A stretch of 64,000 nt of DNA. Source: Bog-756 sp963725395. Its GTDB lineage: Bacteria > Actinomycetota > Acidimicrobiia > Acidimicrobiales > RAAP-2. The position numbers were made by a program, and so were the translations under genes. Below the pieces are notes generated by a model. The model was not told the origin of the DNA. It was given only the letters and a program-made list of their open reading frames with translations, and made no database searches. Each line of letters begins with the position of its first letter. Positions within the stretch are counted from its first letter, which is position 1. This document shows positions 9,048 through 17,187 of the stretch, piece by piece. The stretch spans positions 62,001 through 126,000 of the forward strand of contig CAVRYH010000004.1 in NCBI GenBank assembly GCA_963725395.1, in the 5' to 3' direction.

Positions 9048-9257
9048 ATGGCAGCGGTATGCGAGGTGTGCGGCAAGAAGCCGTCGTTCGGGATGAACAT
9101 CAGCCACTCCCACAGGCGCACCAAGCGACGCTGGGATCCGAACATCCAGCGGGTCCGGGCCGTGGTCAACGGGTCACCCAAGCGCCTACACGTCTGCACC
9201 TCCTGCATCCGGTCCGGCAAGGTCACCAAGCGGCCGATCCGGAACATCCCCGCCTGA
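9048..9257 (+). CDS. rpmB: 50S ribosomal protein L28
   Basis: A 69-aa L28 protein. It has two cysteine pairs, CEVCGKK near residues 5-11 and CTSCIRSG near 50-57, so this is the zinc-binding form. The basic SHSHRRTKRRWDPNIQRVR stretch is the family hallmark. ATG 9048 is preceded by a GAGG/GGAG-rich stretch. In-frame starts further upstream would add a non-conserved leader and were rejected. It is divergent from fakA-recG, the classical rpmB-recG neighbourhood. Confidence 0.96.
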   Translation: MAAVCEVCGKKPSFGMNISHSHRRTKRRWDPNIQRVRAVVNGSPKRLHVCTSCIRSGKVTKRPIRNIPA

Positions 9258-9289
9258 GCACCACCCCGCCCTCCGGCCCGAGCGCCGGC

Positions 9290-10957
9290 TCACGCACCGC
9301 CCGACAGCGCGTCGTCCAGCCCTGAGGGAACCGGCTGGGGGCGGCCAACCGTGTCTACGGCGACGGGGGGTTGGGCTTCCCCGCCACGATCGCCCCGGTC
9401 CTCGGGTCGCCCCGCCGATCGACCCGGCTCAGGCCGGCTGGTCGGCAGGCGCACCTCGAACGTCGCCCCCGGACCGGGTAGCGCCCTCACCGTCCCGCCG
9501 TGGGCGGCCACGATGGCCGCCACGATGGCCAGACCGAGGCCGGCACCACCCGAGGCCCGCGCCCTCGAGGGGTCCGACCGGTAGAACGGCTCGAAGATGC
9601 GTGCAGCATCTGCCGGCGCGATACCCGGACCCTCGTCGTGGACGGTGAGCACCGCCCACCCGCCCTCTTCGGTCACCCCGACATCGATGGCTGCCCCCTC
9701 CGGCGTGTGCACCACGGCGTTCACGAGCAGGTTGTCGACCACCTGCCGCAGCCGCTGGCCGTCACCGACGATGACCACGGGTCGTCCGGCCCGCACCGTC
9801 AACTGTCGCTCGGGTACCGAGACTCCGACAGCCGCCGCCGAGCGCCGGACCACGTCCCCGAGGTCGACGGGCTCGTGGCGGAGGGGGCGCTCGTGATCGA
9901 GCTGGGCCAGCCAGAGGAGATCGTCCACCAGCGTGCCCATCCGGGCGGCCTCCTCCTTGATGGCCCGCATCGAGGCCGCCAGGTCCTCGGGGCGGTCGCG
10001 GACGCCGAGGTCGAACAACTCGGCGTAGCCGCGGATCGAGGTGAGGGGCGTCCGGAGCTCGTGGGACGCGTCGGCCAGGAATCGCCGCAGCCGATCCTCC
10101 GACGCGGCGCGCTCGGCGAAGGCCACCTCGATCTCGTCGACCATGGTGTTGAAGGCCACGCCCAGCTGGCCCACCTCGGTGGCCTCGTTGACATGGGAGA
10201 CCCGCTGGGACAGGTCCCCCTCGGCGATGGCCCCGGCGGTCTCGGTGATCTCCTCGAGCGGGCGCAGATCCCGGCGGACCATCACCCACGAGACGATGCC
10301 CAGACCGACGAGGAGGAGACCCGAGACCACCAACTCGGCCAGCAACAGCTGTCGGAGGGTGCTCTCGAGGTCGGTGAGCGGCACCGCCACCACGATGACC
10401 CCGCTGTGATCCGACAGCGGCTTAGCCACGACCCGGTAGGACACGGCGTTCGACCCGGGGCTGGTCGTCGAGAAGAACAGGTCGGCGTTCCCGGGCAGAC
10501 CGGCTCCCGGGAGCTTGGCCGGGAGCTTCGGGGCACTCGGCGCCTTACCGCCGTAGCTGAAGAACAGGTGGGCCTCGACCTTGCCCGAGGCACTGCGGAG
10601 CTGCCCGTAGGTCCCCGGCGTCACCAGCAGCCCGCGCTGGGCGCTCGACCCCCCGAACAGCCCACCGCCGACCCGGAACGAACCGCGATAGGGCCCCGCG
10701 TGGGTCCGGCGGTCCGAGGGGGGCGTGGTGGGCGTCGGGTTCGACGACGACACGGGCGGTGCGGCGGGCACCGTCAAGCCCAGACCCGAGGAGGACAGCA
10801 GGGCTCTGCCCACCGGGTAGGCCGCCGCCTCGAGTTGCTGGTCCTCCCGCGTGGTGAGGAACGAACGTAGGGCGTTGTAGGTCACCACATCGGAGATGAG
10901 CAGTCCGGCCGCGACGATGCCGACCAGCAGGAGCAGCAGCCGGAGGCGGAGGGTCAT
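9290..10957 (-). CDS. Two-component sensor histidine kinase
   Basis: A 555-aa membrane sensor kinase. TM1 is about residues 5-27. The extracytoplasmic region of about 175 residues (28-203) is Ser/Pro/Gly-rich. TM2 is about 204-227 and HAMP about 228-280. The HisKA segment DASHELRTPL carries the phospho-acceptor His299. The ATPase domain has DNLLVNAVVHTP (N box), DEGPGI (G1) and GAGLGLAI (G2). The C-terminal 50 residues are Pro/Arg-rich. The ATG overlaps the stop of the upstream response regulator (ATGA), so the two are co-translated partners. The signal sensed is unknown. Confidence 0.93.
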   Translation of the reverse strand: MTLRLRLLLLLVGIVAAGLLISDVVTYNALRSFLTTREDQQLEAAAYPVGRALLSSSGLGLTVPAAPPVSSSNPTPTTPPSDRRTHAGPYRGSFRVGGGLFGGSSAQRGLLVTPGTYGQLRSASGKVEAHLFFSYGGKAPSAPKLPAKLPGAGLPGNADLFFSTTSPGSNAVSYRVVAKPLSDHSGVIVVAVPLTDLESTLRQLLLAELVVSGLLLVGLGIVSWVMVRRDLRPLEEITETAGAIAEGDLSQRVSHVNEATEVGQLGVAFNTMVDEIEVAFAERAASEDRLRRFLADASHELRTPLTSIRGYAELFDLGVRDRPEDLAASMRAIKEEAARMGTLVDDLLWLAQLDHERPLRHEPVDLGDVVRRSAAAVGVSVPERQLTVRAGRPVVIVGDGQRLRQVVDNLLVNAVVHTPEGAAIDVGVTEEGGWAVLTVHDEGPGIAPADAARIFEPFYRSDPSRARASGGAGLGLAIVAAIVAAHGGTVRALPGPGATFEVRLPTSRPEPGRSAGRPEDRGDRGGEAQPPVAVDTVGRPQPVPSGLDDALSGGA

Positions 10958-11748
10958 TGTCCGTGGCCGGCCCTGGAGTCGCGTGACCCGTCGTCGCCGG
11001 CGGAGACGACGTCGGCCTTGACGGTTCCGGACTCCTCGTTGCCGGGGGGCTCCGTCGCCGGCCTCATGCAGTAGCCGATACCCCGGACAGTGCGGATCAG
11101 CGGCGGGCCGTGGGCGTCGAGCTTCTTGCGGAGGTAACTGATGTAGACCTCGACCATGTTGACCTTGCCGTCGAAGCTGTAGTCCCACACATGGTCACGG
11201 ATCTGAGCCTTGGAGACCACCTGCCCGGCATTGATCATCAGATAGTGGAGCAGCCTGAACTCGGTCGGCGTGAGCTCGACCAGCTCGGCTCCACGCCAGA
11301 CCTCGTGGCTGTCCTCATTTAGCTCGACGTCGCCGACCGACACCCGGGGTCCGAGTTCCTCGTACCCCTCGGTCCTGCGGAGGATGGCGTTGACGCGCAA
11401 CAGCATCTCCTCGACGCTGAACGGCTTCGTCATGTAGTCGTCACCGCCCAGAGCCAGGCCCCGCAACCGGTCGTCCAGATCGCCGCGCGCCGTCAGGAAC
11501 AGGACGGGCACGTCCGCCGACCGACGCTCTTCGCCCATCCGTTTGAGCACGGCGAAGCCGTCCAGGTCGGGCAGCATCACGTCGAGGACCACCAGATGGG
11601 GGCGGAACGCCGCCACGGAGCGGAGCGCATCGTTCCCGGTATGGGCCACCTCGACCGCGGCCCCTTTGAGACGAAGGGCCATGGCCACGAGGTCGGTGAT
11701 GTGCTTCTCGTCGTCCACGACGAGGATCCGGTGATCGGACGTCAGCAC
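10954..11748 (-). CDS. OmpR/PhoB-family response regulator
   Basis: A 264-aa DNA-binding response regulator. The receiver domain (about 7-120) has the acidic pair DD at 12-13, phospho-acceptor Asp56 in LVVLDVMLP and KPF near 108. The winged-helix DNA-binding domain (about 138-232) includes ELTPTEFRLLHYL and VEVYISYLRKKL. A 35-residue Gly/Ser/Asp-rich tail follows. It partners the kinase downstream, overlapping it by four bases. The layout resembles the mycobacterial TcrXY/TrcRS type, but which one cannot be told. The start codon is GTG. Confidence 0.93.
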   Translation of the reverse strand: MLTSDHRILVVDDEKHITDLVAMALRLKGAAVEVAHTGNDALRSVAAFRPHLVVLDVMLPDLDGFAVLKRMGEERRSADVPVLFLTARGDLDDRLRGLALGGDDYMTKPFSVEEMLLRVNAILRRTEGYEELGPRVSVGDVELNEDSHEVWRGAELVELTPTEFRLLHYLMINAGQVVSKAQIRDHVWDYSFDGKVNMVEVYISYLRKKLDAHGPPLIRTVRGIGYCMRPATEPPGNEESGTVKADVVSAGDDGSRDSRAGHGQ

Positions 11749-11891
11749 GCGCCGAAACCCGCCCTCGCCACCGGTCGCCGGTGCTGGATCGAACTCCCGA
11801 CCGTCACCCCGTCATCCTGACTCGCCAATCTGTGGATTTCCTGAGAACGGCGCCCGCGGGTCCCCGGCCGCACCCGCCCCCCTACGTCCCC

Positions 11892-12947
11892 TCAGAAGTG
11901 ATGGACCCAGCCCCGTGGCGCGAGCACCCGGCCGCCGAGGAGCACCTCACCGTCCCGGCCGGTGCACCGGCCGATGGGGAGGGGCGGAGCGAGGCCCGCC
12001 GATTCGAACGCACGCCGCAGTCCGTCGGGATCCGGGGTGGTGACCACCAGCTCGTAGTCCTCACCGCCGTGGAGGGCCTCCTCCTCGGTCGCCCCGGTGG
12101 CGATCGGGACCCCGTCCAGGGTGACACCGGTCCCCGAGGCCCGACAGAGGTGCCCGACGTCGGCCGCCAGCCCGTCGGACACGTCGATGGCCGCCGATGC
12201 CCCGGCCCGACGGGCCGCCGCCCCCTCCTTGAGCCGGGCCCTCGGGCGGCGGAACGCCCGAACCAGGTCGCCGGCGGTCCCGGTGGGCAGACCGGAGCCC
12301 GATCCGGTGCCGGCATGCCCGTCCGCCAGGAGACGGTGGCCGGCCGCCGACCCCCCGAGGGGACCCGTGACGAAGACACGGTCGCCGGGCGCCGCGCCCG
12401 AACGGAACAGCGGCCCGGGTCCGGGGACCCCACCAAGCGTCCCGGGTCCGGGGACCCCACCGAGCGTCCCGGTCAGCGCCACGGACACCATGAGGGCCGG
12501 TCCCCCCGAGAGGTCGCCGCCGACCACCACGCAGCCGGTATCGACCGATGCGGCGGCCAAGCCCGAGGCCAGGGCCGCAAGGTCGACGTGCCGTGGCGCG
12601 ACGATCGACACCAGCGCATGGTCGGGACCTGCGCCCATTGCCGCCAGGTCGGAGGCTGTGACCATCAGCGCCTTGTAGCCCACGTCTTCGAGGGAGCACA
12701 GGCCCAGGTCGAAGTGGACGCCCTCCACCACCAGATCGGTGGTCAGGACCTCGAGGGAACCGGCTCGGGTCGCCACCACGGCCGCGTCGTCCCCGATCCA
12801 CAGCTCGCCCGGGGGCGGGAGCGCGGCCCCCGGTCGGCTCGCCCGGGCCGCCGCCATGAAGATGGCGTTCATCTGGTCGATGGCGTCGAACTCGTCGATG
12901 CCGTCCGTCCGGCCTGGCCGGCCCTCCCCGGAATTGGGACTCTCCAC
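11892..12947 (-). CDS. thiL: Thiamine-monophosphate kinase
   Basis: ThiL phosphorylates thiamine monophosphate to the active cofactor thiamine diphosphate. The 351-aa product has GDDAAVV (about 50-56), DLVVEGVHFD near 71-80, a DLAAMGA block near 100, CVVVGGDLSGG near 141-151 and IDVSDGLAAD near 265, all typical of the AIR-synthase-like ThiL fold. GTG 12947 was taken as the start; an internal ATG 26 codons later is possible. An odd feature is a tandem 27-base repeat (12414-12467) that duplicates nine residues (GTLGGVPGP). Kgd in this window is a thiamine diphosphate enzyme. Confidence 0.9.
   Translation of the reverse strand: MESPNSGEGRPGRTDGIDEFDAIDQMNAIFMAAARASRPGAALPPPGELWIGDDAAVVATRAGSLEVLTTDLVVEGVHFDLGLCSLEDVGYKALMVTASDLAAMGAGPDHALVSIVAPRHVDLAALASGLAAASVDTGCVVVGGDLSGGPALMVSVALTGTLGGVPGPGTLGGVPGPGPLFRSGAAPGDRVFVTGPLGGSAAGHRLLADGHAGTGSGSGLPTGTAGDLVRAFRRPRARLKEGAAARRAGASAAIDVSDGLAADVGHLCRASGTGVTLDGVPIATGATEEEALHGGEDYELVVTTPDPDGLRRAFESAGLAPPLPIGRCTGRDGEVLLGGRVLAPRGWVHHF
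12414..12467. repeat. Tandem 27-bp repeat, two copies, inside thiL
   Basis: Two adjacent 27-base copies (12414-12440 and 12441-12467) differ at one base. They keep the frame and encode a duplicated nine-residue Gly/Pro-rich segment in a presumed surface loop of ThiL. Confidence 0.85.
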
Positions 12948-12983
12948 GGGCCCCTGCCTACCATTGGGGACAGCGGTGCCCGC

Positions 12984-12989
12984 TACAAT
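12984..12989 (+). promoter_or_regulatory. Putative -10 element of pckG
   Basis: TACAAT is the closest match to a sigma-A -10 in the thiL-pckG divergent gap. A start about seven bases on would give a leader of roughly 75 bases before the AAGGAGGA site and ATG 13070. No convincing -35 was seen. Confidence 0.35.
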
Positions 12990-13069
12990 TGGCTGATCCC
13001 GTCCTGACCCGGTCGTTGCCTGTGGTCTCGGGCCGGCCCAGCCGCAACTCCAAGGAGGACTCCCATCCC

Positions 13070-14860
13070 ATGCCCCCCACCACGAACAAGAAGCTGATCG
13101 CATGGGTGGACGAGATCGCCGCGCTGACCCAGCCTGACGCCGTGGAGTGGTGTGACGGATCGGCCGAGGAGTACGACCGGCTGTGCCGCCAGCTGGTGGA
13201 GAACGGGACCTTCACCAAGCTTTCCGATGCCAAGCGGCCGAACAGCTACTGGGCCCGCTCCGATCCGGGCGACGTGGCCCGTGTGGAGGACCGAACCTAC
13301 ATCTGCTCGACCCTGGAATCGGACGCCGGGCCCACCAACAACTGGCGCGACCCCTCCGAGATGCGGGGTGTCCTCACCGACCTGTTCCGGGGGTCGATGC
13401 GGGGGCGCACGATGTACGTGGTCCCGTTCTCGATGGGCCCGCTCGGATCGTCCATCGCCCACATCGGCGTGGAGATCACCGATTCGGCCTACGTGGCGGT
13501 GTCGATGCGGATCATGACCCGGATGGGCCGCGGCGCCCTCGAGGTCCTCGGGGCCGACGGCGACTTCGTCCCGTGCCTACACTCGGTGGGCGCTCCCCTG
13601 GAACCGGGCGAGGCGGACGTCCCCTGGCCGTGCGACGCGGAGAACAAGTACATCGTGCACTTCCCCGAGACCCGCGAGATCTGGTCCTACGGTTCGGGCT
13701 ACGGGGGTAACGCCCTGCTGGGTAAGAAGTGCTTCGCCCTGCGCATCGCCTCGGTCATGGCCCGGGACGACAACTGGCTGGCCGAGCACATGCTCATCTT
13801 GAAGCTCACGTCCCCAGCCGGTGAGACCCGGTACGTCACCGGGGCGTTCCCGTCCTCCTGCGGCAAGACCAACCTGGCCATGCTCATCCCCACCCTGGCC
13901 GACTGGAAGGTGGAGACGGTGGGCGACGACATCTGTTGGATGAAGTTCGGCCCGGACGGCCGCCTGTACGCCATCAATCCCGAGGCCGGGTTCTTCGGGG
14001 TGGCGCCGGGCACCAACATGAAGACCAATCCGAACGCCATGCTCACACTGGACGGGAACGCCATCTTCACCAACACCGCCCTCACCGACGACGGTGACAT
14101 CTGGTGGGAGGGCATGACCGACGACGCGCCCGACCATGTGACCTCGTGGAAGGGCGAGGACTGGACGCCCGAGTCGGGCACGCCCGCGGCCCATCCGAAT
14201 GCCCGCTTCACCGTCCCGGCCGCCCAGGACCCGGCCATCGCGTCGGAATGGGAGGACCCGGCCGGAGTCCCCATCGACGCCATCCTCTTCGGTGGGCGCC
14301 GGGCGTCGGTGGTCCCCCTGGTGTTCCAGTCGAGGGACTGGAAGCACGGGGTCTTCCTCGGCTCGATCATGGCGTCCGAGACGACGGCTGCGGCCGCCGG
14401 TGCCGTGGGCAACCTGCGACGCGACCCCTTCGCCATGCTCCCGTTCTGTGGCTACAACATGGCCGACTACTTCGCCCACTGGCTCGAGATCGGCGCCGGC
14501 GCCGACCCGGAGAAGCTCCCGAAGATCTTCTACGTCAACTGGTTCCGCAAGGACGAGGACGGCCGGTGGCTGTGGCCCGGCTACGGCGAGAACTCGAGGG
14601 TCCTCGAATGGGTCTTCGAGCGGGTGAGCGGGTCCGGCGAGGCCACCGAGACCCCGATCGGGTTCATTCCCGCCCCCGGGGCCATCGACACCGACGGCCT
14701 CGACGTCTCCCCCACCGACATGGACAAGCTGCTCACCGTGGACGTCGAAGAGTGGCGGGCCGAGGTGCCGAGCATCCGTGAGCATTTCGCCACCTTCGGC
14801 GACAAGTTGCCGACCGAACTGCGCACCGAGATCGACACCCTGGAAGCGAAGCTCGGGTAG
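13070..14860 (+). CDS. pckG: Phosphoenolpyruvate carboxykinase (GTP)
   Basis: This enzyme interconverts oxaloacetate plus GTP with PEP, CO2 and GDP, the entry step of gluconeogenesis. The 596-aa length fits the GTP class. Motifs include SFGSGYGGNALLGKKC-like residues near 208-223 (SYGSGYGGNALLGKK), the P-loop with the reactive cysteine AFPSSCGKTN near 260-269, and FGGRR near 405-409. ATG 13070 was chosen because AAGGAGGA lies at 13052-13059 and the protein then opens with the conserved LIAWVDEIAALTQPDAVEWCDGS-type region. It converges on the MFS gene nine bases away. Confidence 0.96.
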   Translation: MPPTTNKKLIAWVDEIAALTQPDAVEWCDGSAEEYDRLCRQLVENGTFTKLSDAKRPNSYWARSDPGDVARVEDRTYICSTLESDAGPTNNWRDPSEMRGVLTDLFRGSMRGRTMYVVPFSMGPLGSSIAHIGVEITDSAYVAVSMRIMTRMGRGALEVLGADGDFVPCLHSVGAPLEPGEADVPWPCDAENKYIVHFPETREIWSYGSGYGGNALLGKKCFALRIASVMARDDNWLAEHMLILKLTSPAGETRYVTGAFPSSCGKTNLAMLIPTLADWKVETVGDDICWMKFGPDGRLYAINPEAGFFGVAPGTNMKTNPNAMLTLDGNAIFTNTALTDDGDIWWEGMTDDAPDHVTSWKGEDWTPESGTPAAHPNARFTVPAAQDPAIASEWEDPAGVPIDAILFGGRRASVVPLVFQSRDWKHGVFLGSIMASETTAAAAGAVGNLRRDPFAMLPFCGYNMADYFAHWLEIGAGADPEKLPKIFYVNWFRKDEDGRWLWPGYGENSRVLEWVFERVSGSGEATETPIGFIPAPGAIDTDGLDVSPTDMDKLLTVDVEEWRAEVPSIREHFATFGDKLPTELRTEIDTLEAKLG

Positions 14861-14861
14861 C

Positions 14862-14878
14862 CGGCCGCTCAGCGGCCG
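14862..14878. terminator. Short GC hairpin between pckG and the MFS gene
   Basis: CGGCCGC, three bases, GCGGCCG: a perfect seven-pair stem in the convergent gap, overlapping the MFS stop codon. There is no T-run, so terminator function is inferred. Confidence 0.4.
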
Positions 14879-16473
14879 TCGGAGAAGGCACCCCGGCCCC
14901 CGCCGACCGCTCGCAGCGAGCTCATGTAGGAGACGGCACCGACCGCGGCGACGACCGCCATCACCAGGCTGCCCGCCGCCACCGGCAGCGAGAGGACGAC
15001 CGGGACGAACGAGCCCACCACCCACATCAGCTGGAAGCGCGTCTCGAAGCGGGAGAACGCCCTTCCTTGGTTGGACTCGGCCACGTGGCGCTGGACGAGG
15101 GCGTCGAACGAGGGCTTCGCCACGGCGCTGGCGAGGCCGACAGACAGGGCGATCGCCGCCCAGAACCAGCGCACCGGGTAGAAGGCCCCGAACAGCGTCA
15201 CCGCCGTGACCAGCCAGAGGGCGCCCACGAGCATCTGCTGCTCGTCGAGATAGCGGCGGATGGTCCTCACCAAGAGCACACCGATGAGGGCACCCGCGGT
15301 GAGCCCACCGAGCACGAAGCCGAACCACCAGGTGGCGGCGCCGGCCCGCCGCAGGCCGAAGGCGAACAGGAACGTGGTGAACCCGACCAGGGCCTTCAGC
15401 ACCGACATGGGCATCAGGGCCAGGATGACCTGCGTGCCGGCGATGGGCCGCAGGGCGGCGAGGTCCTCCTCGTCGCCGGTCCACCGGGCGTCGAAGTCCG
15501 GTGCCATCTCGACGCGCCGTGCCGTCCGGATCGCGCCGAGCGGTTCCGGCCCGAGGTCGCCGACCGTGCCGACGCCACCCGCCCGGCGGTCCCGGCGTCG
15601 GACGGTCACCGGTAGTCGGGCGCCGGCGACGGCGGCGGCGGCGAACACGCCGATGCTCACCCAGATCACGCTGGCCGCCCCTCCCAGTTTGAGGATGCCG
15701 ACGGCGGGCACGGCGAACACCAGCGCGGAGAGGGAGGCCAACAGGCCGAGCCGGGCGTTGAGCGTGGCCAGGTCGGGCTCGACCGTCTCGGCCCCGGAGG
15801 CGGGGTCGTCGATACGGACGACCGGCATGCCGTAGGGGGGCGTGGGGTCCGTCCTCGGGGCCGACGGGACGGCCGAGGTGGCCGGCCCCCCCGATGAACG
15901 ATGCGAGGGGAGGAGGGGGGACCGGCCGGGCGGGGCGGGGCCGGCGTCACCACCGGCGCCGCTGGTGTCGTCCACTCCGGCCGCGGTGGGCGGGACGCCC
16001 GTCGTGGGCACGTCGAGCATCCCGAGGGCGGCCATCTCGGGGACCAGTGCGCCCTTGGTCACCAGGTACACCTTGGACAGCACCAACATGGCGAAGGCCT
16101 CGGGGAACAACAGCAGCGAGTGGATGTCCCGGGCCAGAAACGGACAGAGTGCCGCCCGGCCGACCGCCGATGCCACCACCATGGCCCGGCGGGCCCCCCG
16201 GCTCCGGTCGATGATCGGGCCCAGCGCCGGTGCCACCACGGCGAAGGGGCCCATGGTCAGGATCAGGTACAGGATCACCTTGTCCTTGGCCGCCGTCGGC
16301 GAGATCGAAAAGAAGAGCGACCCGGCGAGAGAGACGGCGAACAGGGTGTCCCCCGCCGTCATGAGCACATGGGTCAGGGCCAGGCGTCCGAACGGCCGTC
16401 GCTGGTCGAACAGGTCGGTGATCGCCGACCGGGCCAGGCGCTTGAACTGGTCACTCCGCTCACGAACGCCCAC
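14869..16473 (-). CDS. MFS transporter with long cytoplasmic loop
   Basis: A 534-aa major facilitator superfamily carrier. About 12 hydrophobic segments can be picked out, and the MFS loop 2-3 signature appears as GPIIDRSRGARRAM near 85-98. Between the two halves, about residues 170-245, there is a Pro/Ser/Thr/Gly-rich, probably disordered loop much longer than usual. The substrate cannot be predicted. The start is GTG 16473, six bases after TACGAT, so it is probably leaderless. The mobile element at 16519 is inserted just beyond this promoter and may have changed its regulation. Confidence 0.85.
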   Translation of the reverse strand: MGVRERSDQFKRLARSAITDLFDQRRPFGRLALTHVLMTAGDTLFAVSLAGSLFFSISPTAAKDKVILYLILTMGPFAVVAPALGPIIDRSRGARRAMVVASAVGRAALCPFLARDIHSLLLFPEAFAMLVLSKVYLVTKGALVPEMAALGMLDVPTTGVPPTAAGVDDTSGAGGDAGPAPPGRSPLLPSHRSSGGPATSAVPSAPRTDPTPPYGMPVVRIDDPASGAETVEPDLATLNARLGLLASLSALVFAVPAVGILKLGGAASVIWVSIGVFAAAAVAGARLPVTVRRRDRRAGGVGTVGDLGPEPLGAIRTARRVEMAPDFDARWTGDEEDLAALRPIAGTQVILALMPMSVLKALVGFTTFLFAFGLRRAGAATWWFGFVLGGLTAGALIGVLLVRTIRRYLDEQQMLVGALWLVTAVTLFGAFYPVRWFWAAIALSVGLASAVAKPSFDALVQRHVAESNQGRAFSRFETRFQLMWVVGSFVPVVLSLPVAAGSLVMAVVAAVGAVSYMSSLRAVGGGRGAFSDGR

Positions 16474-16479
16474 TCCCGA

Positions 16480-16485
16480 ATCGTA
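16480..16485 (-). promoter_or_regulatory. Putative -10 element (leaderless start of MFS gene)
   Basis: TACGAT on the minus strand lies six bases before GTG 16473. The mobile element begins 34 bases further upstream, close to where a -35 contact would end. Confidence 0.45.
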
Positions 16486-16510
16486 GGCGCCGGGCCCGCG
16501 GGCACCGGCA

Positions 16511-16518
16511 CGTTCCCT
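16511..16518. repeat. Left target-site duplication of the 602-bp element
   Basis: CGTTCCCT directly abuts the left inverted repeat, and the same eight bases recur at 17121-17128 next to the right one. Confidence 0.85.
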
Positions 16519-16535
16519 GGTAGTGGGTCAGTTTG
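16519..16535 (+). repeat. Left terminal inverted repeat
   Basis: GGTAGTGGGTCAGTTTG, 17 bases, perfectly complementary to 17104-17120. Confidence 0.9.
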
Positions 16536-16682
16536 AATCAGAAAAACCGTTGGTCAGCCGGGGTGCAAATCATCACCGATGGGACATAGCCTCTCCGTCG
16601 TCGGTCAGACAGCAGAGATATGGAGGTGATTACCGCCCCCCTGCTCCGATCTGGAGCGCTAGTCCTTGACCTCAGTTCGGAT

Positions 16683-16844
16683 CTACTGGCTTTGAGAGTA
16701 CGAGATCAGAGCCACAGCGACAGCCAAGGCAGTAAATGTCGTCTGGCCGTCCTTCCAGCGCTTGCTCGTGATGCCGTGGAAGGTCACAATGCCACCACCA
16801 ATGGTGGCGATTGCGGCCAGCGTGGCGAGTTGCCTCTTGTTCAT
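16683..16844 (-). CDS. Small hydrophobic protein inside the mobile element
   Basis: A 53-aa ORF starting MNKRQLATLAA. It has two hydrophobic stretches (about residues 6-24 and 37-50) separated by a basic SKRWKDGQ turn, which suggests a two-pass membrane hairpin. A GGGAT stretch eight bases before the ATG is a weak ribosome binding site. I do not recognise the family. It is divergent from the 69-aa ORF and separated from it by 57 bases. Base composition is like the element and unlike the chromosome. It could be cargo, a toxin-like peptide or a chance ORF. Confidence 0.4.
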   Translation of the reverse strand: MNKRQLATLAAIATIGGGIVTFHGITSKRWKDGQTTFTALAVAVALISYSQSQ

Positions 16845-16901
16845 GCCAATCCCGTCTACGTACTTCGTCTGATTTGAAGCCGGGTCTGCTTGACTGATGG
16901 G

Positions 16902-17111
16902 GTGACCAAACAGCCTCACGATCCCCAAAGGTTTCGGCAGTTTGGCAACCTCCTGCTGTTGCTCTCCCCGCTGATTTTCGCATTCACCGTCACTTCCGCC
17001 GCGACTGCCGAGGCTTGGCAAATCGGAATACCGGTCGGGATCTTGGAGCTCGCTGCCTTTGTTTGGCTGGTGATCCATCGCCGGGCCGTAGGACGTCGAA
17101 TTCCAAACTGA
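16902..17111 (+). CDS. Small two-span membrane protein inside the mobile element
   Basis: A 69-aa ORF from GTG 16902 (TTG 16890 is an upstream alternative). After a polar N-terminus (about 1-16) come two strongly hydrophobic segments, about 17-37 and 42-61, and then a basic tail HRRAVGRR. A weak GATGGG sits just before the GTG. The stop codon falls inside the right terminal inverted repeat, so the gene and the element end are fused. The family is not recognised. Together with the divergent 53-aa ORF it makes up nearly all of the coding capacity of the element. Confidence 0.45.
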   Translation: MTKQPHDPQRFRQFGNLLLLLSPLIFAFTVTSAATAEAWQIGIPVGILELAAFVWLVIHRRAVGRRIPN

Positions 17112-17120
17112 CCCACTACC
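17104..17120 (-). repeat. Right terminal inverted repeat
   Basis: CAAACTGACCCACTACC, the exact reverse complement of 16519-16535. It contains the stop codon of the 69-aa ORF. Confidence 0.9.
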
Positions 17121-17128
17121 CGTTCCCT
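17121..17128. repeat. Right target-site duplication of the 602-bp element
   Basis: CGTTCCCT, identical to 16511-16518. Confidence 0.85.
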
Positions 17129-17147
17129 GGCCGCGCCGGCGCAGGGT

Positions 17148-17153
17148 TAACAT
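17148..17153 (+). promoter_or_regulatory. Putative -10 element of the Lrp/AsnC-domain gene
   Basis: TAACAT lies 20 bases after the right target duplication. A transcript starting near 17160 would have a leader of about 28 bases that includes the GGGAGG site before ATG 17188. Confidence 0.35.
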
Positions 17154-17187
17154 GCGCCGGTCACCGCCCTCGACGCCGGGAGGCCAG

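Larger units (their letters stand above)
16519..17120. mobile_element. 602-bp MITE-like element with 17-bp perfect inverted ends
   Basis: The ends GGTAGTGGGTCAGTTTG (16519-16535) and its exact complement (17104-17120) are flanked by an 8-bp duplication, CGTTCCCT. Removing the element and one copy of the duplication restores a continuous GC-rich intergenic sequence. The inside is visibly lower in GC than its flanks (near half, by eye) and holds no transposase. It does hold two divergent small ORFs for hydrophobic proteins (16683-16844 minus, 16902-17111 plus), the second of which ends inside the right inverted repeat. It would have to be moved in trans. An 8-bp duplication is known for several IS families; I cannot name the parent family. 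Confidence 0.85.

Noticed and set aside
13577..15484. 635-codon open frame on the minus strand
   Set aside because: It is a shadow of pckG and of the MFS gene in another frame; no recognisable motif.
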